Source: Drosophila persimilis
Taxonomy: Eukaryota; Arthropoda; Insecta; Diptera; Drosophilidae
Direction: 5' to 3'
DNA length: 64,000 nucleotides
NCBI RefSeq assembly: GCF_003286085.1
Contig: NW_020825298.1
Location: 13,826,001 to 13,890,000, forward strand
This document shows positions 1 through 11,376 of the stretch, piece by piece. The notes under the pieces are model-generated. The model saw nothing but the letters and a program-made list of their open reading frames with translations, was not told the origin of the DNA and ran no database searches. Within the stretch, counting starts at the first letter, position 1; each line of letters starts with the position of its first letter. The position numbers and the translations under genes were made by a program.

Positions 1-543
1 TGTCGATGCGTAATGAACACCGAAAAACGTTGCATTTAGTCAATTTTCCATCCACGAAGCGGCTGCAAGCGGATCGGCAAAAGAAAAACATAAAATTGCC
101 AGCTATCTAGGATAATCAAGGATGCGACCCGGGGGATACCCTGAGAAGAAAATAGAGATACTTTCATATATTTAAGAATATTTCCAAAGCTCTTAGAATT
201 GCGTAGATCTCTTGGAAAACAAATATATATTTTTCTGGAAATAAACCTTTTAGATAAAAGATATATATTTCTCAGAAACCCATCATCAATCAAAGGATTT
301 CTAATGTGCCTATAATATAGTTTTCCGATGCTCTAGATTTGTGGAAAACCATCGAACTTTAGGACTCCCCTTTTGATACCCTCTAAAAACAGAGATTTTC
401 ACTAGCTCGACTCTTACCTGCCGCACACCTCCCCCCTGCAACCGCCGAATATCTGAAGTTCCAGTTTTGGATTTGAAATGCGTTTTGCGACCAACTGTCC
501 TCCACGTTTCACATCCACGTGTCCTGTACGGGTGGAGGAGTCT

Positions 544-578
<35 letters not shown>

Positions 579-2210
579 ATTCGGTCGAAAGCAGAACCAG
601 GTCCCGTTCCCATGCTGCTGCTGCTGCTGCTGCATCCACGTCAAAGCGCATTTTGCACATTTGCATTTGCCGAGGCCTGGAGTATATGGGGGAGGAGGGG
701 GGTGGGATGTACGGGGAGGCGGAGTGGGGTGGTTCAGTGGGGTGGTTCGGTTCGGTTTTGGTTGCGCTTTGGCCTATGTTCAATAGCTAAAAACGAGGCA
801 TTTCTGACGTTTGACCGAACTTTGTTGCTGTTGTTCCACTCCCGGACTCTCCTGCCTTCTGCCTCCTGCCTCCTGGCTCCTGCGACTCTCTCCTGCCCCT
901 GCTTCTGTTGCTAATGGCATACCCGGAGAGGGGAAGGGAGGATGGGGTACACAGGAGGGTAATAGGCACATTTGTACACTGGACTTTGTACCATAACCCA
1001 TTCCCACTCTCCCGGGGAGTCTCTTATTTTGTAACTGCATCCCCGTGCAGCCCCGTGCAGCCCCCGCCCCCGTCCCCCGCCCCGAAGCCTCGAATGTTCT
1101 AGGCACAAAAATTTCAACGAGGATAACAGACACGGGACCCATGCTAATCAGGACAATTAAGTTAATAGTAGTACTAGTATGTATCCGTGTAGGCATAGGG
1201 TTATATGTGTGTGGGTGGGGAAGAACTAAGGATCCCAGACAGAGAGGAAAACTATTAAACAGAAAATATTGGAAAGAGATATGAAGTGTTTTATAGCACT
1301 GGTCCTCCAGTGAACGAGGTTAATTCGCTGCTGAAATGTTCCCCTAAGCGAAAGGATACTTTTGTTTGGAATGAGTCGAACGGCAGGCGATTTGGGGACT
1401 TGGAACTTAAGAAATTGTTTCAAAAAAATGTTTTGAATAAAGATCTAAAGATCTTTTTTTTAAAATTGTTTAAACAAACGCAGAATTTACCCCAAATTTA
1501 TATCCCTTTATTGATAAAATGTAAAAATTTTAGAAAGTAAATTCACCCCCTCGTTGGCCAAACTTTGTTTCTTATTCCTATGGAAATTCCCTGTGCTATT
1601 TGTATGGCCCGGACTTTATTCCTAGGGCTTTTTTCTTGGGCTGGCGTTGGCTTGGGCGGCAGGGCGCCAGCTTCCGTTTGTGGGCTCCCTCCTTGGACTC
1701 CACTTTGTGCTGCCTTTCGAATCACTTTGCTTGCCACGCCCCCGCTGCCCCAACTCCGCCACCCCCCAAAGTGTGTTTCCATGGCAAAATGTTGAAATGT
1801 TCCATCCTTTGGCTTCCGATTCGATTTCTCGTGCCCTGCCTTGTCCGCCCGCTGCCTTGAGGGCACTTTCCTCTCTCTCTCTCTCTCCCTCCCTCTCTCT
1901 CTGTATCCCTGTGTGAAAAGGTTTTTCTCCTCTGAAAATGATGTAGGTTTTCCACGTGTGCTTCTGCTGCCTGCTGCGTGCTGCGTGCTGCCTACTGCCT
2001 GCCTCGTGTGTGTGTGTGTGCGTGTGCGTGTGCTTGTGCGCTTTGCTTTTCAATTATCAAATGCATTTCCCTCCAGTTTTGCCTTCTTTCTTTCAGTTTG
2101 CCTGTGCTTTTCCTCCCCAACCATCCCCCGCTGATTACCCTCGTTTTTCTTGTGTATATCTTGTGGTTGGCGAGCCTTCTGGGAGGATCCCCATTGATCG
2201 CGTGTAGCAT
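1..2210. other. Gene-free stretch, left edge
   Basis: No convincing coding exon is seen. The stretch holds a CA run at about 547-575, a short CTG run at 612-633, a GC-rich patch with a doubled CCCCGTGCAG at about 1040-1080, a CT-rich run at 1870-1905 and a TG/CG run at about 2005-2040. Open frames here are low-complexity translations of these repeats. The right part probably includes the 3' untranslated region of the minus-strand gene that ends at 2211; a minus-strand AATAAA lies near 1617-1622. Confidence 0.6.
547..575. repeat. (CA)n microsatellite
   Basis: About 14 uninterrupted AC dinucleotides. It creates overlapping HTHTHT and VCVCVC pseudo-frames on the two strands. Confidence 0.9.
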
Positions 2211-3405
2211 TTAGTCCACCGCAGGCGGCGGTGGGGGATCGGTGGGGACAAAGCGTCCCCCGAAGACGATCGAATCCCCGCTGGTGTGATACATCAGTGG
2301 CTCCTGTCCAGTCCCTAAGGATAAAAGCAGAAATAGTTGGTTCTTCGGGATGAGTGGCAACAGTACCTTGAGAAGCGGAAATCCTTGTCTGGATTGCACC
2401 CGAGAATGTCTGGGCACCTGCCCCGAAGCTGGCGGACCTCGGAATAGCCCAACGAAAGGAATCTTCAGCCAATAAGTTGGCCTGCTGCTGGAGTCGCTGG
2501 GCATGCTGCTGTTGGTAGTTTTCCTGCCCAGCCGGAGTCTTGGCACGGAGCATCGCACAGATAATGGGATGGAGAAAGATGCAGGCAAGACAGAAGAAGC
2601 CGATTGACTGGTGATCCGAGGCACTGAAGATCAACCAACAGGCGATGCCTCTGAGAATGAAACGATTGAGGCGACCAGTTTGGCGATTATCTAGCCGCTG
2701 GAAGACCACACAGAGGGCACACCAGCAGGCACAAAAAGCCCGAACCAACATGCTGGGTCGCTCGTAGAAGACCTCGCGCAACGCCGTCGACAGGGATCCC
2801 TCGCGCAACAGCCGGAGATGTCCAGTATCGTAAATCGTTATCCAGGTGCCCAGTTGGAACCCCAGGAATGCCGCCAGGCCGTACAGCAAACGGCGAGAGG
2901 CCCCGACGCGTGGCGCAGCCCGCCACAGGAGGAAACCCAGGCAGAACTTTGTCACCCGCCACTTGTCGGTGTTGGTGGTCTCCAGAGTCAGTTTGAAGCC
3001 GTGGTCCGTGTAGACCCCATAGCAGATAGGCTTATTGGCCCTCAAATTGATGTACTTATCCTTGGCCGTCACGGCCTTGCCCTCGGCCCACTCCTGTTGA
3101 TGCTCACGGGCCAGGTGGATCTTATGGTCTGTCTCCTCCATGTACTGACTGTACTCCGCTCCTTCTTCGATTTCCAAATGGAGGCAATTGCTTTTGAAAA
3201 TCGTCAAAAAGGAAAATGGCTCCCCTTTCCAACAAAACACTTGGACGTAATTGTTGTTGGTGTACCGCTGCACCAGGCTCTGTGCCTTCCGGATGTGTGT
3301 GTCTCCAGGTACAGGAAACATCGGTGGATCATGGTGGAGGCCATTTTGTAGCGCCAGGATCGGCATCAAAACCAAAAGGCAAATAGCAGAAAGATATTTG
3401 AACAT
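2211..3405 (-). CDS. NEMP-family (nuclear envelope integral membrane protein) multipass protein, 2 exons
   Basis: Exon 1 is 3405-2367 and exon 2 is 2314-2211, joined across a 52-nt intron (donor GTACTG, acceptor TTATCCTTAG). The joined frame is 381 codons including stop. The protein starts with a signal peptide (MFKYLSAICLLVLMPILAL), then a roughly 120-residue lumenal domain. After a K-P-I-C-Y-G-V element come about five hydrophobic segments (near GFLLW, LLYGLAAFLGFQLGTW, LVRAFCACWCALCVV, GIACWLIFSA and GFFCLACIFLHPIICAM) and a polar tail ending in prolines. This order, and the K-x-C-[FY]-G motif before the first membrane segment, fit the NEMP1/TMEM194 family, which sits in the inner nuclear membrane and matters for germline nuclear stiffness. 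As far as I recall, the single well-known D. melanogaster Nemp gene is on another chromosome, so this may be a paralog. Family assignment is from memory of the motif layout; membrane topology is inferred. It is transcribed towards the window edge, away from the upstream ABC gene. Confidence 0.75.
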
Positions 3406-6302
3406 TTTTCAATTGTATGTTTCACCGAGTCAAACTTTGCTATGAGGTTAGGTTATCCTACAGTAGAGTCAATGATCTATTGTTTCTATAATCCCTGAAA
3501 TGTGTTAACGCAGAGAAACTTTGCAGTATTTTTCTGAATCTTTGGTTTGTGTTCTCTTGAGGTTTCATCTGTCATTCTAGCAAGTTTAATCAACATCGGA
3601 TAATAAATCCAAACAGAATTGGAAGTTCCATTAATTTTCCACTTCAGGATTCATCTCTCCATCTATGTCAAAGGATACGCAGGGAATGTGCGTGTGTGTT
3701 CCTTGAGAAACGCATAAAAAAGGCGAGAGAAATATTTGCCTACGAAATTGTGTCTCTCTGGCATTTCTGATGCTTCCTTTTCGGGCTGTGCATTTTTTTT
3801 CTACGCATTTCTCGGAGATCCTTTGTGCCACATTTTCCCTCAATAGACGCTGTGGCAGGACTTCCCTTTCATGCATCCTTCGTTCTATTTCCACTGCCAC
3901 TTTTTTTTCGACTGACTTGGAAATAGTACGCGCGGCGAGTACGCCGTACTACTACGAGCCATTTACACATGGGAGGAGGCCTGCGCTTTCTCCTTCTTCA
4001 GGGACCTCGCCAGCAAAAGTCAGGGGCGAAAAATCCAACAAAAAGTCGAAAAAAATAAGGGAAAATGGTGATAAAAATGATACAGTGTAGATACCCTTTC
4101 AATAGGAAAAATTACCTGGATATTTTTGGGTTTTGTATGGAATAGATCTTGATGTAGAGATCATATAGTAGCTGCCATATCATTTGATATTATTTTAATA
4201 AACGTAAAATTCCGTTCAAGCTGTTTCTAAAACCTATACAAACCCTCACAAAAAGGGTATTGGAAAAAGAAAAGAAATTGAAATTTCTGCTGGCGTTCAT
4301 TCTATCAATGTGAAAGGCTCGGCGCAGGAGGACTGCAAAACAAACAACAAAAAATTGCACTACAAAAAAAAGAAAAACAAATAAAGAAATGAAACAGGAG
4401 CAGAAGCAGAAGCGAAATGGGGAAACGAAAAGAAACTGAGAAAAAGCAGAAGAAATCCACGCACAAAGTGGCAAACAGAAAACATAACAAACGGCCGGCA
4501 AAGGAGAGCAGGAAGAGGACCCAAAAGACACCAAAAAGAGAAGCAGCCGCCAAAGCAAGGAAAAAGCAACGGCAACTGGGCGGAAAAGAGACGGCAGGCA
4601 AATGAATGAATGTCGAGCAAGGGGGAGAGCGGGTGCTGAAGGAGAGTGCTGAGCGGAGAGCTTGCTTGCTTCGTTTTTTTTCTCTTTCTCTATGACCAAA
4701 AATCGAACTGGAATTTGTGAGCAAATTTTTGTTGTTGTTGCTGGTACTCTTGTGATGATCAGTGCAAAGAGAGGGTATGATGATTTTGGAGTAGGTTTTG
4801 GGAAAGTGAAGAAAAGTGGGATAAATTTCAGAGAAATCAGTACTTATAGTCAAGGAAAATGCCAACATACAGCACAAATATTCCGATATTTCGGGTTTTC
4901 GAACTACAAAAAAAATTGAATTTATTCAATGTAGACTTTAATGGTAATAATGGTTACCATACCAAGTTTTATAATTTGAATTGCGAAAACCCAAAATATT
5001 GAAAGATTGATGCTGTATGTTGACTTTTTTCCTTGACTGTACGTGTTTTACTTCATTGTTTTGCTGAAAAGCATAAAAATCGCTTCCCTGAGGATACGTC
5101 TTCCAGGGTATCAATGGCTTGGGTCTCCCAAAAAAACCTACGCCTACGTTTCCATTCTGCGCCTGAGTGCTCTGCCTGCTGCTGCTCTGCCTCGCTCCCG
5201 CAGCTACACTTCTCTGCTTATTCCTCTGCTCCGCTCTTTGCCGCTCTCCTGCGCCTTTGCGCCTCTGCACACAGAGCTCTGCTGGGGCTATCATTGCGTT
5301 TCGTTTGGAACGCATAGTTTTTTTTTTTTTGTTTTGGTTTGTGGGTATATGCAGGGGCGGGAGGAGTAGTGTGCAGGGGGAATAGTATAGTGTGTGTGTG
5401 GGGGGCAGGCCTGCAGCCGCCTCATGCATTTTCCGTGTTTCGTATTGTGCGCAAAATAAATTGGTAAACAAGTGCGAGCGAGAGAGCGGAAGGAAGACAT
5501 GAGAAACGGGAGCGGGACAGAACGAGTGTGGTGTGAGAGATAGGTGGGAGGACAGGCCAGGCCGCCTGGTCAATGGCAATACATGACATCCCGTTTCGTA
5601 CATAGTCCACTCTCTCCCTTTCTCTCCGTGTCTGTGTGTGTGTGTGCTCTCGTGTGCGTTTCGTCCTGTTTTTTCCCCCCGGACTGCATTTTAGTGTGCA
5701 CGACTGTGCCTGTCCATTGTTCATCTCCTGCTGCCTCCTGCTTCTCCTCTGGACTTTAGCCTATGCCTCTGCCTCTGCCGCTGCCACCGCCACCCCTTCT
5801 GCCTCCCTCCCTCTCTCGGGTATTGAATTTTGTGCGTCTGCTGCGTAGTTGTCCCTGTTGGCTGCTGCTGATGCTCTCCCCACCCTTTATCCCCTTTTTT
5901 AATTTTGTTGGTCTCTCCAGTGCACGGGCAGCGAAATAGGCTGCGTGGCTGCCACCGCCGCCATGTCCCACCATAACGTGACGCACCGCAGTGCAGCCTC
6001 CATCCTCGCTCTCTCTCCCTCTCCCTCTCCCTGTCGTCTCTCTCGCTCTCTCTGTCACCCACCTACTCTCCTCCTCCACGCATATATTGCTGTTGTTGTT
6101 TTTTCGGTCGCTGCATTGGCTGGCGTAATTTTTGCATTGCCTTTTGTGCACAGTGGAACGAAACGCGTTGAGAGGCGACAAAATAATATTGAATGAAAAT
6201 TAATTGAATTTATATACTAGAAGAATAATTAATATAATTTAAATAAAAAAATTAAAATATTTCTCAATTCCATGTTTCTATATTTTTCTTAATTATCCAT
6301 AA

Positions 6303-6345
6303 CTAATGTTCTTCCAAACTTTCTCCACTCCCGTTCCAGGTAAGA
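6303..6345 (+). promoter_or_regulatory. Candidate recursive splice site (ratchet point)
   Basis: A CTAAT branch-point-like word (6303-6307) is followed by a pyrimidine-rich tract ending GTTCCAG at 6339, and GTAAGA begins at 6340. A strong 3' splice site is thus abutted directly by a strong 5' splice site, the defining pattern of zero-length-exon recursive splicing in long Drosophila introns. No plus-strand exon is known on either side in this window. It could be chance, or an ordinary acceptor of an unannotated exon. Confidence 0.4.
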
Positions 6346-9300
6346 CAGCCCTTCCCTATATCCCACGTTTCGTTCCACTGTGCGAACCCAATCAGCAGTT
6401 GCGCCATATAAAGCAGCGCCGCGATGCTGTCGCTGTCGCTGCCACTGCCCCTATGTGTGCCAGGCAAAAGGCCAAACGCATGTGTGGCCAGGACCCCAGG
6501 ACACTCTGCCTGCCCCTCGCAACCGAAAAGCTGCATGTACAGTGCGGCAGGACACAGAGCAACAGTACATAGTGCAAGAGCGAGACGGACGAATGCAAAT
6601 CGAAGAAAAAGCTTGGGCGAGTGAATGAAACGAGCCTATGTGGCAAATGCATATACTCGTAAGAGAGCGAAAGAGAGTGTGCTCCCCCCCCCGTATGCGT
6701 GTTTGTGTGAGAGAGTGTAGTTGTATGTGTGACTGTGCCTGTGCCTGTGCGTACGCCCCCCCCAGCCCCATCTCAAAAATGGTAAACGCATCGAATGCGC
6801 ATCGAATCGAAGACCCAACGTTGATTGTATTATATTGGCAGAGTTCAGAGCGAAAGCGAGGAGGAGTCCACCTGCAGCCCCCCCACCCCACTCTCCCTCC
6901 CTCTATCGTTCTGTTCTGCTTGTCCATCAGACATCGGTTGAACGTCATGTGGATTGTGGATGTGCTACTGCTACTGATGCTGCTTGCTGCTGCTGGACCC
7001 TCCGGGGGCGATACACATGCCAGCAAATTGAATAAACTCTCGAATCAAATTTTTCTCCCAGCAAGAAGAACTTTGACTGGCATGCTGCAAGAGAACCCCC
7101 CCCCCCAAAGAGTACATATATCGCATCCTATACTTATGCTCCGGTATATCGGTATATCGGTATATAGGCGATGCTATGGAAGCTGACTCCCGAGTCCCGA
7201 GTCATCTGTATCTGTGTATCTTTGCCATTTAAAGGGTCAATGAAATGCAAAAGTCCTTTTTGGCCAGCAGAACTTCAGATTGTGCTCTCTATTGTGTCAT
7301 CTTTCATTATGCTTGATGGCCAATGGCCCATGGCCGGTGACCAGCTGGTTTTTCACTTGTATCTTTCCCTAAAAATATGGGTGGGGTCCTCAAAAAGCAG
7401 ATGGAGATTTATATTTGTTTTGATTTAGTTGCCAACATTTATTTGTCGATCAAGGAAAAGCGTTTCTGGTCTTCTGGTTTGAACTTTAATTTTTGGTTAA
7501 AAATTCTAGGGAAAAGGGGGATACAAAGGAAGGCCTAGATACAGGACCAGTAAAGAGTAAAGAGGGAGATAGATATGATAGTTACTTTAGATACCTCAAT
7601 AAAATGAATAAATAAGTGAGAAATTTTAGGGGAATTCTAAGAAGTTTTAGGTGTTTCTCTGAAAAGGCATCTAAAAATAGAATTATGATATGTTTCAGAT
7701 ATAAATTATTATTATTTAGAATTATTATTAAGAATAGGAGTTTTCAGAAGATTTATGTAGATATTTCGCTTAAACCTCTTAAATATAAACGTATTCCTCA
7801 AGTACATTCACCTTTAACCCTGCAAATCATCTATTTTCATTCTCTGAACTTTCCTTTGTTGCCACACCTTGAAAATCCTCTACCGAATGGCCAGGCCACA
7901 CACAATTTTCGCTTTAGAAAACACCTTTAGTCAATCAACCCGAAACGAGGACTGGTTAAAGCTGTAAACAGGATACAGGATGCCGGAGTTCAAGGCAAAG
8001 TCTCAGCACACACACGCACACACACAGATACAGATACAAACACAAACAGAGTGAGATGTAGACACACACAGAGACAGAGATTTTTGGGGAAGCCCCCAAA
8101 TGTAAAGACAAAACGCAAACAAAGCACACACATTTACCTTCATTAAAATTACGTTTAAATATTACACTTTTCGCCAGGAGAGCACGAGTATTACGTTTCC
8201 TGTCTGTCTCCAACTCGGAGTGTACGAATGTATCTGTCCCTGTGTTGTATCTGTATCTGTGTCTGTCTGCACAGTGTGCTTCCTGTATGTGTGTGTCTGT
8301 GTGTTGTTTGTGCTTGAGTTTGTTCAACTTGTTTGAAGGTCAAATTACGAAAGCAAGCCACAAAATTGTATCCAACTTTTCAAACTCCAATTCCTGTCTC
8401 GCTCGCTCTCTCTCTCTCGCCCGCTCGCTTTTCCTGGGAAAATTTTATATATGCACGAAATGGAGCAAAAGTTGTAACGAAATTTTCTCTTTAGACCAGT
8501 CGAAAAGGGCTTGGCACATGGGGGGGATTGACCTTCTGTCTCCCCCCCAAAAATTTGTTTTTATTGTTTGTTGCTTTTAAATTGTTGCAAAAGGTCATAG
8601 AATTTTCACTTTTTGTTGGCCACAAAATTGTGTTTTTATAGTCGAGACACACCGATGCCGAGAACGAGACTCGAGGAAAACTTTTGCCATTTGCCTACAT
8701 TTTGGGTTGGAAAAACTTGACCCACTGATGGGGAAAACTCTGGAAAACATGGAAAACTCTGCTTGTTTGTTTGTCTGCCTGCCGTCTGTCCCCGGTATAC
8801 CCTGGAGATAGTTTTCATGCTTGTGTTTGTGTGGCAGACCAGAGATTAAGCTACGGAATTTCTCTGGCGCAAATTGTGCATAAATTAATGTGAATGAAAA
8901 TGAATATTCATTTAAGTTTGTAGAAACCACGAAGGATGAAGGAATTTAGGTAGATATTAGAGGTTTTTATGGAAGGAAAAATTGATTTAATCGATATTAT
9001 CCCGATATAATACCGATATACAGTATGAACCTCGGGGAAAAATAATCTAAATAGTAAATTTAGGCGCCTACTAAGAATGGATCTAAGAAAAATACACACC
9101 TGAGGGATGAAAAAAGCTATCAAATTCGCCACTTACTCAGCTACAAAGATTTGAAGAACTTTTGTATGAATATTAAACATAGAAAATGGTTCGCTTTTCC
9201 ATTTTAAAACCTCCCAGCACTCGTAATTCCATTTATTCTCTCTTACACGCTCTTTACCATTCTTTTGCACATGTATCTCTCCTTCAAACCTGATTTCTGC

Positions 9301-9555
9301 ATCAATTTCATGACCAAAAACTAACTTTAACTTCTGGCTCTCACTTACATCCAGCAATTTGCATCCGTAAAACCCTTAAAATATTCCCTTTCTGGGCGGC
9401 AACAAGTAGAGGGCGGCAACGAGTACTCCTTCAACTTTTACGCACACTTTCTGCCCAACAACAATTTTCCAGCTTTGCACATTTTATGCAAGTTATATAA
9501 AATGCCAAACGACACTTTGGCACCCAGCCCACACAGCCACCCACCCAACCATCAG

Positions 9556-9586
9556 GCAGACACACACACACACACACACACACACA
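9556..9586. repeat. (CA)n microsatellite followed by CAGACG units
   Basis: A run of AC dinucleotides leads into three CAGA[CT][GA]-type units ending near 9606. A GTC-repeat patch follows at about 9658-9686. Confidence 0.85.
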
Positions 9587-10299
9587 GACGCACAGACGCA
9601 CAGATACGCCACACACTCTCAGAACCATTGGCTTTTTATATATATTTTTCTCCTTCTCGTCGTCGTCGTAGTCGTCGTCGTCGACGTTGGTCTCGTATTT
9701 GGCAAAGATAAAGTTTTGTAATAAAAATGTCTGCTGGCAGACAGCCGGCGGGAGGGGCGGCGGGAGCAGTGGGCAGCCCCCAGCCCCCAGCCCCAGATGG
9801 GGGACTACGGGAAAACCCAGCCAACCGGAGCAGACTTTCTGTCTAGCACTTTTAAGGCCCGAAGTGTGTCAGCAACTTTGCCACGTCCTCGACATCGTCG
9901 TCGTCGGCGTCGTGAACGTGTCCTTGTCCTTGGCCCACACACAGACAGAACCAGAGACTATTTTATATATATATATAAGATATATATGATGCATATATAT
10001 ATATATATATATATCTGTGTGTTTTTTTTAAGGGGGGGCAGAATGTTTAAGGAACTTTCGCTTTAGTTTTGCGCTGCTTTGAATTTCATATGAAGACAAA
10101 TATTGAGAAAACTTGTTGACACTGTGGGTGGGCGGGGCATTAAATGGCTTTTTCTCTCTATTCCTTTGTGGAGTTTACTCTTTGGTTAACTTTTAGTTGG
10201 GACTTGCAAAGTTAATTAAGCATTTAAAGCGTTCTCTGCTTGAAAAGGGAAGTTTTGGTCCTTCGAGATCATGGTTGGAACGTGAATATATTACGTGGT

Positions 10300-11080
10300 G
10301 TAAATGCTTCAATTAGTACAAATTAACTGTTGAAATGGAGCTGTTCAACTAATTAGCAAGTCATTTAAATTCTACTTTACCAAACAAATCTTTAAAACTT
10401 ACTTTTAGTTCATGTTTATGCTAATCAAACAATTTTAGTACAATTTTAGCCCCAATACAATAGGTTTATAACCATATTTATATTGGACTAAATTACCTTT
10501 AATGCTTTCTTCGCTTTAAATAAAAATGTAATAAATTTTAGTACACTCGAACAAAAATATTTGCATTTAAATTTGTACAGATTTGTTATTCTGAAGCCCA
10601 AAACTGAAAATAAAATATGTACTCAATTTAGCACAATTGAAAACGGTTAGCTTAATTTAAAATTACAAATAAAATGTGTACTAAAATTTAGTACTACCCA
10701 CAAAAAGTAAATTTTTAGCTCAATTTATTTAGATTTGTATTTTTGGTTGATTTAAAATTTCCATTTAAATAATTATACATTTTAGTACACTATAATTTAG
10801 TACATAGATTCGTAGGTTTTTTTTTCTAAATTCCTTTTTGCAAAAATTACTAATAAATGTGAACATTTCGTTAGCAATCATTATTCTTCCCAGTACTAAA
10901 GTTTAGTACATGTCACAATAGATTTTTATATGAAATTTGATTGGTTTTGTTGTTCCTTTTTTTAATGAATACGATTTTTGTTGTGCAGTGTAGTATAAAT
11001 ATTTTTGTGAGACACCTTTAGACCTTATTACGACTGTTTTTTTTTAGTACATTCTAACACACTTTTAGCACAATAAAAGC
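10300..11080. repeat. Dispersed cluster of TTTAGTACA-like words
   Basis: Within about 780 bp of AT-rich DNA downstream of the ABC gene, variants of TTTAGTACA or its complement recur roughly ten times (near 10314, 10435, 10538, 10619, 10678, 10689, 10782, 10796, 10893, 10903 and 11045). TTTAGCACA variants occur near 10628 and 11061. The spacing is irregular, so this is not a simple tandem array. It may lie partly in the 3' untranslated region of the transporter. Confidence 0.55.
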
Positions 11081-11225
11081 GTTGCATTTCGTTGGTATGA
11101 AAGTTTTCTTCTGTTTTGTTTTGTTTTTTGTTTTTTTTTTTTGATGAGAGGTCTACAACATATGATATGCGAGTGATATGCTTCCGATAATTATTAAATT
11201 ACATAGATACTACAACGATACGATA

Positions 11226-11272
11226 TGTGTGTGTTTGTGTGTGTGTGGTGTGAGTGGTGTGTGTGTGTAAAA
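11226..11272. repeat. (GT)n microsatellite
   Basis: An interrupted GT run starting about 150 bp downstream of the ABC transporter stop codon. Confidence 0.8.
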
Positions 11273-11376
11273 TCGCCTATGAAGAAATGCTAATACAATA
11301 CGATCTAAAGTGAAGGGCCCCCCTGAATAAATTGTGTATATTAAAACCCAAAAAGAAACGCCCAACGCCCTACGCC

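Larger units (their letters stand above)
3406..11376. other. Gene-free stretch between NEMP-like gene and ABC transporter
   Basis: No multi-exon coding gene could be built. It contains the 5' flank of the NEMP-like gene (3406 onward), an A-rich patch at 4360-4600, GC-rich repeat-laden DNA at 5100-7190, CT and GTC runs, an AT run near 9990-10013, and the 3' flank of the ABC gene. A 79-codon frame at 6947-7186 (plus) begins with a signal-peptide-like MWIVDVLLLLMLLAAAG, but nothing else supports it as a gene. A splice-like signal and a word cluster inside this stretch are listed separately. Confidence 0.5.
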
